NCBI GenBank assembly: GCA_946811185.2
Contig: OX328101.1
Coordinates: 32,286,122-32,350,121 of the forward strand
Length of the DNA stretch: 64,000 nucleotides
Source: Hippopus hippopus
Lineage: Eukaryota > Mollusca > Bivalvia > Cardiida > Cardiidae
Direction: 5' to 3'
The notes beneath the pieces were generated by a model. The model made no database searches, was not told where the DNA came from, and worked only from the letters and a program-made list of their open reading frames with translations. Below, one piece after another: positions 48,579 through 56,908 of this stretch; within the stretch, counting starts at the first letter, position 1; each line of letters starts with the position of its first letter. The position numbers and the translations under genes were made by a program.

Positions 48579-50834
48579 ATGGACGCTGTGGCTGAAATAA
48601 TGGACGTTATGATAAACTCTTATATGGATCCGGATGAGCTTATGGACTTTGCAACGACCATGGGGATCCAGGATTCCGTGTCTGTAAGACTTAGACTTTT
48701 CCAGCTGAGACAACAGGAATATGATAATGAGTTTATCGAAGAACAAATGGACTTGGTGCTGCAAACCCTAGGTGGACGTATCCAGACTCCGGTTACTTTT
48801 AACGAGGAGGACATGGTCGTATCGCTAGAGTATGTACAAATACAGGAGGAAATTGATGGAGCTGTCAAAGCCCTTCTTTTTGATGACGATATGAACGAGA
48901 CAGCAAGGTTGTGTTTGGAAGATGGTGATTGGGACGATCCATTTGTTCAGACAGGGGGAGGGGAAGAGCCACGGGCGGGACCCTCCGGTCTACAGAACGA
49001 TCTTTTTGATGACGATATGAACGAGACAGCAAGGTTGTGTTTGGAAGATGGTGATTGGGACGATCCATTTGTTCAGACAGGGGAAGGGGAAGAGCCACGG
49101 GCGGGACCCTCCGGTCTACAGAACGACAACAAACTGAAATACACAATGAGAAAGAAGGACACCCGCACATATGCCAAAAATGCAGCAATAGATACAACAT
49201 ATCAAGTAAAATTGGATGAGCGGTACAATGGTCAGCGGTTAATAGACGTGAGGCAGGGACTTCATGACATGATCCAGGCAGCCCTTAACGAGGCCCGAGG
49301 ACACCTACAGGGGAATGATCTAGGTCGTGTCGTGATATATCACGATGCTTTGCACAACCCTGTTGTCGTCCCTTTACAGAAGTGGGATACCCTTGACGCT
49401 AATAGAGTTATGGAGATCCTCGAAAAGGTACTCAATAGTAACCAGGAACTTTCGATCGATGAGACCTTTGATATAATAATAGGGACCATTGACCTACCTA
49501 AAGGAGGCAAGCGAAAACATATCATACGTATTAAAGGTGAAAACACTTCATTGGATTTAAAACGCTCGGTAGTGACTATTGAGAATGAAGATAAAATGTG
49601 TATGGCAAGGGCCATTGGAGTCAGCTGGGCAAAATTAAAGAGGTGTACCAAGGAAGAATGGGAGGAGGTAACGAAAAACAGACAGGGAAAAAGTAGCTTG
49701 GAGTTGGTTTTAGAATATCAAAAAGTCCCCTTGTCTTACTATAACGACCTTGTCAAAAAGAAGAAGAAACACCAAGGACAGCTGGCAAGGGCTCTGTGTA
49801 AGATGGCAGGCGTACCCATAGACCGAACAGCTAGTCTCAACGATGTGGAGGCATTTGAGGAAATCCTAGGAGTACGCGTGATGGTCATCAGCGCTCGCCT
49901 AGGCAATAAATTTATTACTGGTCCTAGCAGTGACGGGCGTCCCTGTATCTACGTGTACTTGGTGGACGACGACCACTTTCATGCCATAACAAACATCACT
50001 GGGTTTTTTAGCGACTCCTATTTTTGTGAAAAATGTCTCAAACACTATAGTAATAGGGAATATCACCAGTGTGCAGAAAAATGTATAGTGTGCAAGAGGG
50101 ACCACTGCCCTAAAACGAACAAGACTCTGAGGTGCACAGATTGTAACATGGACTGTAGGTCAGATGATTGTTACAAACAACACAAGAAAGTACCCTTACA
50201 CAAAAATGGAAGGAGAAAAGGTCAACCCAGTGGGCCTTCCCAGTGTGAAAAGTGGTGGAGGTGTTTCAGGTGTTACAAGGTACTAAGGACGGACATAAGG
50301 AAGAAGGAGGACCATGTGTGTGGGGAATACTTTTGTAAGACTTGTAAAAAGTATGTGTTGGACGATCATCAGTGTTATTTAAGAGCGAAAGAATGTAAGG
50401 ACAAGTTTATACCTAAATATATATTTTTTGATTTTGAGTGTAGTCAGGATGATATGAGTGAGTGCGAGAATGGATACATACCGCAAAAGAAAATAGAATG
50501 CGCAGATTGTCAACCATCACAGGTATGTAAGTCTTGTTCTAAGTGTAAAAACTGCAACACGTCATGGTGCGGTAGAACTACGCATCGTCCCAACTTTGTC
50601 TTAGCTCATTCGGTATGCCCAAAATGTATTGACAATGAATTGACTGCCAAATCAGTATGTAAGAGATGCGGTAGCCGTTGTAAAAAATGTCAAAAAAATC
50701 TGGATGAGAAAGATTTGGGACCTTGTCCAGGGACATGTGGCTTTAGAGAAGTCACTTTCCAGGGACATGATACTGCTGAACAGTTTGGGCAATGGTTATT
50801 TACGAGTACTGCAAGGTGGTTGCTCATAACATGA
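48579..50834 (+). CDS. Protein-primed DNA polymerase B, N-terminal part (frame 1)
   Basis: 751 codons. This is the amino-terminal half of the Polinton polymerase that replicates the element by protein priming. Order: an acidic N-terminus, a duplicated 42-residue block (about 100-183) containing PRAGPSGLQND, a conserved region of about 200-470, and Cys/His-rich zinc-binding clusters (about 480-600, for example YFCEKCLKHYS, CIVCKRDHC). The 3'-5' exonuclease motif I follows, with D618-F-E620 in FFDFECSQ, then another Cys-rich insertion. The frame ends at 50834, between exonuclease motifs I and II. The next open frame, overlapping by 43 bases in a different phase, continues the homology, so this is one gene split by a frame offset near 50.79-50.83 kb. 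The start ATG follows a TATA box by 53 bases. No slippery heptamer is evident, so mutation or assembly error is likelier than programmed shifting. Confidence 0.9.
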   Translation: MDAVAEIMDVMINSYMDPDELMDFATTMGIQDSVSVRLRLFQLRQQEYDNEFIEEQMDLVLQTLGGRIQTPVTFNEEDMVVSLEYVQIQEEIDGAVKALLFDDDMNETARLCLEDGDWDDPFVQTGGGEEPRAGPSGLQNDLFDDDMNETARLCLEDGDWDDPFVQTGEGEEPRAGPSGLQNDNKLKYTMRKKDTRTYAKNAAIDTTYQVKLDERYNGQRLIDVRQGLHDMIQAALNEARGHLQGNDLGRVVIYHDALHNPVVVPLQKWDTLDANRVMEILEKVLNSNQELSIDETFDIIIGTIDLPKGGKRKHIIRIKGENTSLDLKRSVVTIENEDKMCMARAIGVSWAKLKRCTKEEWEEVTKNRQGKSSLELVLEYQKVPLSYYNDLVKKKKKHQGQLARALCKMAGVPIDRTASLNDVEAFEEILGVRVMVISARLGNKFITGPSSDGRPCIYVYLVDDDHFHAITNITGFFSDSYFCEKCLKHYSNREYHQCAEKCIVCKRDHCPKTNKTLRCTDCNMDCRSDDCYKQHKKVPLHKNGRRKGQPSGPSQCEKWWRCFRCYKVLRTDIRKKEDHVCGEYFCKTCKKYVLDDHQCYLRAKECKDKFIPKYIFFDFECSQDDMSECENGYIPQKKIECADCQPSQVCKSCSKCKNCNTSWCGRTTHRPNFVLAHSVCPKCIDNELTAKSVCKRCGSRCKKCQKNLDEKDLGPCPGTCGFREVTFQGHDTAEQFGQWLFTSTARWLLIT
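48876..49127 (+). repeat. In-frame 126-bp tandem duplication inside the polymerase gene
   Basis: Two copies (48876-49001, 49002-49127), each encoding 42 residues beginning LFDDDMNETARLC and ending GPSGLQND. I see one base difference (GGGGGAGGGG versus GGGGAAGGGG), so the duplication is very recent. Confidence 0.95.
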
Positions 50835-53344
50835 AAGGTTATGACGGTTACTTTCTGCTAGAGTACCTCGTTGATCAGTCATTACGGCCAGACAAAATTA
50901 TTTACAACGGGTCCAAGATAATGTACATGACAGTAGAGCGAGACTTACATATCAAGGTAATAGACAGTCTTAACTTCTTACCCATGAAACTGACAGCATT
51001 ACCCAAAGCATTTGGTTTACATGAATTGAAAAAAGGGTGGTTCCCACATTATTTTAATACCAGAGAGAATCAAAATTATGTTGGGCCCTACCCTGATGCT
51101 AAAGATTATGGTTACGATTTCATGGGTGAGAAAGAAAGAAGCGAGTTAGTAGAGTGGTTGAAACAGAGACAGTGTGAAGTTTTTGATTTTAGAAAAGAGA
51201 TGTTAGAATATTGTAGAAGTGATGTTGATATATTGAGACAAGCATGTTTGAAATTTAGATATTTGTTAATGAATGCAACGGGAGAAGAAAAAGAGGTCAT
51301 AAATGGAAAGGGAAAGACTGAAAAAAGGTGGTTTGGGGCCGTAGATCCTTTCGACAGTGTTACGATTGCATCAGTATGCATGAATGTGTTTAGAAGTAAA
51401 TTTCTAGAAGAAAAGTGGAAGGTACAATTGTATGACACTGATGAATGGATCCCAGCCAAACTATGTGAGGGAGTATTGTATGTACTGGTGAAAGATGAAT
51501 GGGTGAGTGCAGCAAAATTGAAAGTCAAGGGTAAAGAATTTGTAAGCACCCCGATAGCAAAGATTCCTCCCAGTGGATACAAAGAACAATACAGTAAGGT
51601 GTCAATTCAGTGGTTAGAGTGGCGAGCGCTTACAGACCATGTACACATTCAGCATGCACTGAATGAAGGTGAAAAAAAGATACCAGGAACACGATACAAA
51701 TTAGATGGATATTGTGAAGAAACACACACAGCATACGAGTACCACGGATGTGTGTTTCACGGATGCCCTGTGTGTTTCCCAGACAAACGAGAGGACACGT
51801 ATCACCCCCTCACCAATCAATCACTGAATGAATTGTATGCTCTGACTCTAAAAAAGAAAGCATACCTCGAGCAATTAGGCATGAAGTATGTGTGTATTTG
51901 GGACCATGACTTCAAAAAATTAAAGGACGAAAATGAAGAACTCAAAGAATGCATTGCACAATTAGATGTAGCTGATCGATTAGATCCAAGAGAGAGTTTC
52001 TTCGGAGGGCGCACTAATGCCAGTCAACTCTATTACAAAACCAAAGAACATGAACAGGTCAAATACGTAGACTTTACAAGTTTGTACCCTTGGGTGAACA
52101 AGTATTGTCGGTATCCCGTAGGTCACCCCAAAATCTTGACCAAAGACTTCGGGAAGCTTGAGGAGTATTTTGGTATTGCCAAAATAAAGACATTACCCCC
52201 GAGAGGGCTGTATCATCCAGTCCTCCCCTATAGATCAAATGGCAAACTGAAATTTCCTCTATGTCGTACCTGTGCGGATACCGAGAATCAAGATTCATGT
52301 ACATGTTCTTCTGAAGACAGGGTTTTAATTGGCACGTGGTGCATCCCCGAGATAAAAACGGCTCTAAGACTGGGTTACACACTAGAAAAAATATATGAAG
52401 TATACCACTGGGAGGAAACAACACAGTATAATCCTGAGACGGGTGATGGGGGGTTATTCGCCAAGTATATCAACACGTTTTTGAAATTTAAGCAAGAGGC
52501 GAGTGGCCCTCCTGATTGGGTCAAAACGAAACAAGACATGACAAAATACATGGAAGATTATCATAAAAAAGAGGGTGTATTGCTGGATCAAAACAGCATT
52601 GTAAAAAACCCTGGCAAAAGAGCTCTGGCCAAACTTTGTCTCAATAGCTTTTGGGGTAAGTTTGGACAGAGACTCAATATGCGTCAAACCAAAATATATC
52701 ACGAGAGTCAAGCAAACTTATTTTTTCAAGTATTTTCTGATCCTACAAAAGAGCCTCTGAACTTTCATATACTCTCAAATGATATGATACAAATAGAGTG
52801 GATTTATAAACATGACTTTCACCCCGAAGACAACGAAACAAACATTTACTTAGCGACCTTTACAACATGTTGGGCCCGATTAAAATTGTACAGTGTGCTC
52901 GAAAAGTTGAATAAAAGAGTGTTGTACTACGACACGGACTCTGTCATTTACGTGAGTAGACCCGGAGAGTTTGATCCTCCCTTAGGGGACTACTTGGGTG
53001 AGCTGACGGATGAACTGGAGCAAGGAGAGCATATTGTAGAATTTGTGTCAGGAGGTCCAAAGAATTACGCATATAAGACCAGTACCAACGAGGAAACATG
53101 TAAGGTCAGAGGGTTTACTTTGAACTACACTAATAGCAAACTAATCAATTTTGAAGCCGTGAAAGCTATAGTAACAGATTCAAAAAGTAGTTCAAATATT
53201 GTTGTAACCAACCCATGTAAAATATGTAGAGACAAAAGAAAGAGGAAATTGTATAATAGAGAAGAAAAGAAAAGTTATCAAATGGTGTATACAAAGCGAA
53301 GGAAACTAGACAATTATGACACTGTACCATATGGATATGACTGA
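50792..53344 (+). CDS. Protein-primed DNA polymerase B, C-terminal part (frame 2)
   Basis: 850 codons from the first ATG, though homology starts a few codons later at the frame junction. It contains exonuclease motif II (VAHNMKGYDGYFLLEYL), motif III (YCRSDVDIL), and polymerase motif A (DFTSLYP, D427), motif B (KLCLNSFWGKFGQ, from about 614) and motif C (YYDTDS, D714 and D716). All catalytic carboxylates are present. Between the exonuclease and polymerase parts, GYCEETHTAYEYHGCVFHGC (about 305-330) resembles a Vsr/PD-(D/E)xK endonuclease fold seen in animal Polinton polymerases (inference). The basic C-terminus ends at TGA 53342. An AATAAA lies at 53651-53656. The palm looks intact; only the joint to the N-terminal half is faulty. 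Confidence 0.93.
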   Translation: MVIYEYCKVVAHNMKGYDGYFLLEYLVDQSLRPDKIIYNGSKIMYMTVERDLHIKVIDSLNFLPMKLTALPKAFGLHELKKGWFPHYFNTRENQNYVGPYPDAKDYGYDFMGEKERSELVEWLKQRQCEVFDFRKEMLEYCRSDVDILRQACLKFRYLLMNATGEEKEVINGKGKTEKRWFGAVDPFDSVTIASVCMNVFRSKFLEEKWKVQLYDTDEWIPAKLCEGVLYVLVKDEWVSAAKLKVKGKEFVSTPIAKIPPSGYKEQYSKVSIQWLEWRALTDHVHIQHALNEGEKKIPGTRYKLDGYCEETHTAYEYHGCVFHGCPVCFPDKREDTYHPLTNQSLNELYALTLKKKAYLEQLGMKYVCIWDHDFKKLKDENEELKECIAQLDVADRLDPRESFFGGRTNASQLYYKTKEHEQVKYVDFTSLYPWVNKYCRYPVGHPKILTKDFGKLEEYFGIAKIKTLPPRGLYHPVLPYRSNGKLKFPLCRTCADTENQDSCTCSSEDRVLIGTWCIPEIKTALRLGYTLEKIYEVYHWEETTQYNPETGDGGLFAKYINTFLKFKQEASGPPDWVKTKQDMTKYMEDYHKKEGVLLDQNSIVKNPGKRALAKLCLNSFWGKFGQRLNMRQTKIYHESQANLFFQVFSDPTKEPLNFHILSNDMIQIEWIYKHDFHPEDNETNIYLATFTTCWARLKLYSVLEKLNKRVLYYDTDSVIYVSRPGEFDPPLGDYLGELTDELEQGEHIVEFVSGGPKNYAYKTSTNEETCKVRGFTLNYTNSKLINFEAVKAIVTDSKSSSNIVVTNPCKICRDKRKRKLYNREEKKSYQMVYTKRRKLDNYDTVPYGYD

Positions 53345-53388
53345 TGTAATTTTTTTTTTTTTTTTTTTTTGTTCGTGGGTTGTTCAAT

Positions 53389-53600
53389 GTCAATCATTTT
53401 TCAAAAAAAGGTGTTAGTCATTTTTCAAAAAGTGTCACTCATTTTTCAAAAAGTGTCACTCGTTTTTACGTTTTTATACTTTTACAAGTAAATTCCCATA
53501 GGGTCTGTTTCAAAAAGTGTCACTCATTTTCCTAAAAGTGTCACTCATTTTCAAAAAAGTGTCACTCATTTTCTTAAAAGTGTCGCTTATTTTTCTAGAT
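53389..53600 (+). repeat. 21-bp-period GTGTCACTCATTTTTC repeat upstream of the packaging block
   Basis: GTGTCACTC or a close variant begins at 53411, 53432, 53453, 53517, 53538, 53559 and 53580. Steps are 21, 21, 64, 21, 21 and 21 bases. Twenty-one bases is two helical turns, so the copies face one side of the DNA. The array lies between the polymerase stop and the small membrane-protein gene and could be an upstream activating region. Confidence 0.85.
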
Positions 53601-53650
53601 ACCAACTGTTGTTTATTTTATTTGTTAACGTGATAATTGTATTGCTTATA

Positions 53651-53656
53651 AATAAA
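53651..53656 (+). terminator. Candidate polyadenylation signal for PolB mRNA
   Basis: AATAAA, about 307 bases after the polymerase stop and before the next gene. Confidence 0.45.
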
Positions 53657-53700
53657 AAATTGTAAGAATGAATTTCTTTTTGTGTTTTGAGTTAATCTAA

Positions 53701-53708
53701 CGTAAGAA
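53701..53708 (+). promoter_or_regulatory. CGTAAGAA octamer directly before a start codon
   Basis: CGTAAGAA ends one base before ATG 53710. The octamer recurs at 54619-54626 on + and, in minus-strand gene sense, at 56607-56614, 56622-56629, 56646-56653, 57266-57273, 57421-57428 and 57693-57700. A 7/8 match lies at 59428-59435 upstream of the integrase. Confidence 0.45.
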
Positions 53709-53709
53709 T

Positions 53710-53970
53710 ATGACAGAAACTCCCGAAAAAGAAACGTTTTTACGTTTCCCTAAACCTGACGAAGAAAGCCATAGTGACAAGTGGCATTTACTGGGCACCC
53801 GTGTCCCCCAAGCAGAGATTGTCTACTTTTGTCAGATGATCATAGTGTACATCATTATTATTACGTCCATCATTAACCTATCAGTGCAAAACGGGTCGAC
53901 CGAGCTTTGGGTATCACTCTTGAGTAGCAGTATCGGGTACGCTTTGCCTAACCCTAGACTTAAAAAATAA
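53710..53970 (+). CDS. Small membrane protein of the packaging block
   Basis: 86 residues. A hydrophilic N-terminus (1-35) is followed by a strong transmembrane segment (about 36-59, rich in Ile), a second weaker hydrophobic stretch (about 64-79) and a basic tail LPNPRLKK. Its position directly before the packaging ATPase, with the stop codon overlapping the next start (TAATG at 53968-53972), implies co-expression. Small membrane proteins at this place are usual in animal Polintons, but I know no assigned function; a virion or internal-membrane protein is conceivable. CGTAAGAA precedes its ATG. Confidence 0.75.
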   Translation: MTETPEKETFLRFPKPDEESHSDKWHLLGTRVPQAEIVYFCQMIIVYIIIITSIINLSVQNGSTELWVSLLSSSIGYALPNPRLKK

Positions 53971-54623
53971 TGGCCGTCCCTCTTCCATTCGAACAATGTT
54001 CTAGTATGTGTATTAGCGGACAAACTGGTAGTGGTAAAACCCAATGGGTGTGCCGCTTTTTGAAACAAGTAAACCTCATGTACGGACGGGACCCCCCTTC
54101 TCATATTCTCTATTGCTACGGTATCCACCAAGACTTGTTTGATGTCATGGAGAGTTCCATTCCAAACTTTGACAGTAAGCAAGGACTACCTACTGCAGAA
54201 GAATTGGATGACTTCACAAGAGACAAAAAACACAAGTTAATCATTTTAGACGACCTAATGCACGAGGTCATGCGGAGTAAAGAAATGGAGTTACTGTTCA
54301 CCCAAGGCTGCCATCACAGAAAAGTATCGGTGATTATTATCACACAAAACTTATACCCTGGGGGTAAACATGCCAGAACTATAGCTTTGAATACATGGTA
54401 TCTGGTGCTTATGAAAAATATTCGTGACATATCTCAAGTAGGAGTGCTAGGACGGCAGCTTTATCCCGGTAAATCCGGAGTGTTTATGAAGGCTTACGAA
54501 GATGCCCTTAATACGAGACACGGTTATTTCATAGTGGACATGTCCCTTTACTCCGACGACAAGTACCGTTTAAGGACTCGTATATTTCCCAACGAAGATC
54601 CTATTGTGTACCGTTTGACGTAA
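53970..54623 (+). CDS. FtsK/HerA-type DNA-packaging ATPase
   Basis: 217 residues. Walker A GQTGSGKT is at 17-24 and Walker B LIILDDL has its acidic pair at D94-D95. A sensor-like Gln occurs in VIIITQNLYPGG. This is the A32-like ATPase that pumps the element genome into capsids in Polintons, virophages and adintoviruses. Length and motif spacing are normal, and the gene looks intact. It overlaps the upstream gene by one base (TAATG). Confidence 0.95.
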   Translation: MAVPLPFEQCSSMCISGQTGSGKTQWVCRFLKQVNLMYGRDPPSHILYCYGIHQDLFDVMESSIPNFDSKQGLPTAEELDDFTRDKKHKLIILDDLMHEVMRSKEMELLFTQGCHHRKVSVIIITQNLYPGGKHARTIALNTWYLVLMKNIRDISQVGVLGRQLYPGKSGVFMKAYEDALNTRHGYFIVDMSLYSDDKYRLRTRIFPNEDPIVYRLT

Positions 54624-54655
54624 GAATGGAAATAAATAGCTTATAAGAATACAAT

Positions 54656-54979
54656 ATGGTAGAACTAATTAAACAGCAACGTCACTTTTTATATTTAGTG
54701 GCCAACACTACAGCCGACCAGAGAAAAGCGCTTTTAAAAACTATTACCCGTCAACAGCTAAGGGCGCTTAGTCAAATTGCGTACAACATTATCCGGTTCA
54801 AAGGTAGATTGACACTTACGGAAAAAGCCACCTTAAAGAGGCAGAGACGCTTTATTTACTTGCTTGGAGATCGTAACACGGGGTTTGTTAAAAAGAAGGA
54901 AGCTATCCAACATAAACAACGTATTATCCATACATTGGTGAAGATTGCTTCAGCCTACTTACAACCCGTATTACAGTAA
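54656..54979 (+). CDS. Small basic Polinton protein, copy 1
   Basis: 107 residues, highly basic, predicted helical. Its pattern (TT-x5-ALLKTITRQQLRALSQIA) matches the protein encoded on the opposite strand at 57318-57689 (TTVRKNLLQNLTNRQLKAII), so the two are paralogues. I know the family as a recurrent uncharacterised component of animal Polintons; a DNA-condensing core or scaffolding role is a guess from charge. CGTAAGAA lies 30 bases before the ATG, and the stop overlaps the next start (TAATG at 54977-54981). Confidence 0.75.
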   Translation: MVELIKQQRHFLYLVANTTADQRKALLKTITRQQLRALSQIAYNIIRFKGRLTLTEKATLKRQRRFIYLLGDRNTGFVKKKEAIQHKQRIIHTLVKIASAYLQPVLQ

Positions 54980-55167
54980 TGGAGAAATATGTATTAGTGC
55001 CTTTCGAAAAGTTTGAGCGATTGAAAAAACTATCTGGGAGACAAGATGATCAGCAGAGAGAGGAAAGGGAAGATACCTCGAAAAAGAAGAATAAGAAATT
55101 AACACTATTTCCTCCGGGACTTAGAGAGAAGAAACGAAAGAAAGATATAGACTGGATTTCTTATTGA
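54979..55167 (+). CDS. Short basic protein ending KKDIDWISY
   Basis: 62 residues: a helical N-terminus (EKFERLKKLSG), a charged Lys/Arg/Glu-rich middle and a PPGLREKKRKKDIDW tail. The C-terminal basic-then-DxDW pattern resembles the tail of the minus-strand protein at 56564-56908 (KDSDWAF). Its start overlaps the preceding stop, so it is read as the last gene of the plus-strand block. Function unknown; DNA binding or capsid interaction would fit its composition. Confidence 0.6.
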   Translation: MEKYVLVPFEKFERLKKLSGRQDDQQREEREDTSKKKNKKLTLFPPGLREKKRKKDIDWISY

Positions 55168-55199
55168 ATAACGACTCGACAATTTCATGATTTTATATT

Positions 55200-55294
55200 T
55201 TTATTAACAGAATAATACAATAAAAGTATAAAAGAAGGCATGAGTCATTGTGTGTGTGTGGTTTTTTTTTTTTTATTATTTCCCTCCGTATTTA
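55200..55294. terminator. Convergent polyadenylation region
   Basis: AATAAA on + at 55219-55224 serves the rightward block. On the minus strand AATAAA occurs at 55289-55294, overlapping the capsid-gene stop codon, and again at 55200-55205. Both gene blocks therefore end within about 100 bases. Confidence 0.55.
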
Positions 55295-56554
55295 TTGTAT
55301 ATACACATTTCTCGCTTTATCGATTGTAAGTATTTCTGGAAAGGTAGCGTACAGCAACAATGTCACACTCTCTGGTAAAGGTTTAGCAAATTTGATTTCC
55401 AAACGGCAAAGACCTCTTCTTTTTGTGTTGAAAGAATAGTAGGGATCGATATCCAGCACATATAGGCAGTATCCTTGCTTGTACTCTTTGTATGTGATGT
55501 TGATATCATTTCTACAGGAAGTGAGGGTCTGATAACAGTCGGTGAAATGATTTCCTTCAAAATTAGGTTGCAAAGGTTGCGATGGTACGGATTGGCCATC
55601 AACGAAGAAACCGAGGTAACTGCAGTCGTAATGTTTCAGGTTGAATGGGTTTGTTTTGTAGTCTCCGTTATATGAAACGCTCGCAACCGTCCCTATGATG
55701 ATTTTGTTTGGCACCCTACCTTGAAATATATCGTCTGCGTGAAAACTATATTGTCCTTGCGCTATCGAGGTTGTTTTTATCTCTGAGCGGAAATATGGGT
55801 ACATAGCGGGAGTGTCCTGAATCATTTTGTCGTGAGCCAGAAGCAAATCGTTCTGTAACCGCTGAATACAGAGCTTGAAACGGGCGTCAACGATTTGCAC
55901 CTTGTAATTCGGAGTAAACGCATCTGTAATGATTCGAAAGGCATCGGATGCTTGCCAAAATTTAAGCCCCATTTGCACTCCGTTAATAAGCAACTTGGGT
56001 TGTTGAAACAAGTCCACCGGGATACTTCCTTCCAGATCTATAATTTTACCACCCTTGGTCTTTTCATATCTTTGGAATAAACCGGTATTTGATCCAGTTT
56101 TGGGGTCGCTATCGTCCAGATTCCGATAATCCTTGTAGAATAATTGACTGGTCAGAAAAGCTTCCTGTATAGATTGATTGGTATTTAATAAGGTGTCAAT
56201 GTAGGTCTTATACGGATGCGTGGTTCCGCTATTCGGGAGTGGTTTTTGTTGTAAATGAATGTCCAGCTGTCTGAAAATGGTGTGCAAAGGTAAATTGATA
56301 AGTCCCAGCGTATCATCTTCTGACACGGGTGTACCGTCTTGTAAAGCGAGTCTCAATTTCACCCTCAATTTACATTCCTTCAAGTTGATGTAGGCGCTGG
56401 CCTGTGGCGGTATATTAAATTCCAAGCTCGATGAAGAATCGGTTACCGGATTAATGGGTCGGAATTCGATCCAATCTTTCGATAACAAGGACGAATCTTT
56501 TGGGATCGGATTAAATAACGATAATTCTTCACTGTGCTGAATTTTACTATTCAT
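55292..56554 (-). CDS. Major capsid protein, double jelly-roll
   Basis: 420 residues. It matches the F54H12.2-like family that host annotation pipelines often name, which is the Polinton double-jelly-roll major capsid protein. Recognisable stretches include KDWIEFRPINPV near the N-terminus, INLPLHTIFRQLDIHL (about 94-109), HPYKTYIDTLLN followed by FLTSQLFYKD (about 121-152), and PKLLINGVQMGLKF (about 197-210). The length is usual and no break is seen. It is the last gene of the minus-strand block, nine bases after the gene at 56564. Two CGTAAGAA octamers lie 53-76 bases upstream of its ATG and a third about 100 bases upstream, all within the preceding gene. Confidence 0.92.
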   Translation of the reverse strand: MNSKIQHSEELSLFNPIPKDSSLLSKDWIEFRPINPVTDSSSSLEFNIPPQASAYINLKECKLRVKLRLALQDGTPVSEDDTLGLINLPLHTIFRQLDIHLQQKPLPNSGTTHPYKTYIDTLLNTNQSIQEAFLTSQLFYKDYRNLDDSDPKTGSNTGLFQRYEKTKGGKIIDLEGSIPVDLFQQPKLLINGVQMGLKFWQASDAFRIITDAFTPNYKVQIVDARFKLCIQRLQNDLLLAHDKMIQDTPAMYPYFRSEIKTTSIAQGQYSFHADDIFQGRVPNKIIIGTVASVSYNGDYKTNPFNLKHYDCSYLGFFVDGQSVPSQPLQPNFEGNHFTDCYQTLTSCRNDINITYKEYKQGYCLYVLDIDPYYSFNTKRRGLCRLEIKFAKPLPESVTLLLYATFPEILTIDKARNVYIQ

Positions 56555-56563
56555 GCTAATTTT

Positions 56564-56908
56564 TCAAAACGCCCAGTCGGAATCTTTGCGATACGTTTTG
56601 TGAGTCTTCTTACGCTTGATATTCTTACGATCTTCGTCAACACCGTTCTTACGTTTTATTTGAGATTTTGCCCTATCAACTACTTCGGCTAATGGGCTCA
56701 CCATTTTTACCTGAGGAGTTTTGACTTTTTCAAGTTTTTCTTCCATATCTCGCAGCAGTTTATTCTTTTCTTCTAGTATTTTCTCCAAATTCCTTATTTG
56801 ATCTGGGATGTGGTCTTTCGGTTTAAAATAATCAATCCAATACTCCACATCTTCTTTGTACGGAACCCACTTCTGTAGTTTTGAATCAAAGACGTCTATG
56901 GAACCCAT
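56564..56908 (-). CDS. Coiled-coil basic protein, Polinton structural candidate
   Basis: 114 residues. The N-terminal DVEYWIDYFKP region is followed by a coiled coil (about 38-62: IRNLEKILEEKNKLLRDMEE) and a Lys/Arg-rich tail ending RKDSDWAF. Its start overlaps the end of the minor capsid gene by 13 bases. It sits between the minor and major capsid genes, and similar proteins occupy this place in other animal Polintons as I recall, so a virion component is likely; function unassigned. Codons for its Arg-Lys clusters generate three CGTAAGAA octamers. Confidence 0.7.
   Translation of the reverse strand: MGSIDVFDSKLQKWVPYKEDVEYWIDYFKPKDHIPDQIRNLEKILEEKNKLLRDMEEKLEKVKTPQVKMVSPLAEVVDRAKSQIKRKNGVDEDRKNIKRKKTHKTYRKDSDWAF

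Noticed and set aside
50792..50834. Programmed frameshift in the polymerase gene
   Set aside because: No slippery heptamer or obvious downstream pseudoknot; a simple indel or assembly error is more likely.
55227..55240. TATA-like GTATAAAAGAAGGC on the + strand
   Set aside because: No plus-strand gene follows; it lies in the convergent 3' region where AATAAA signals suffice to explain the AT-rich string.
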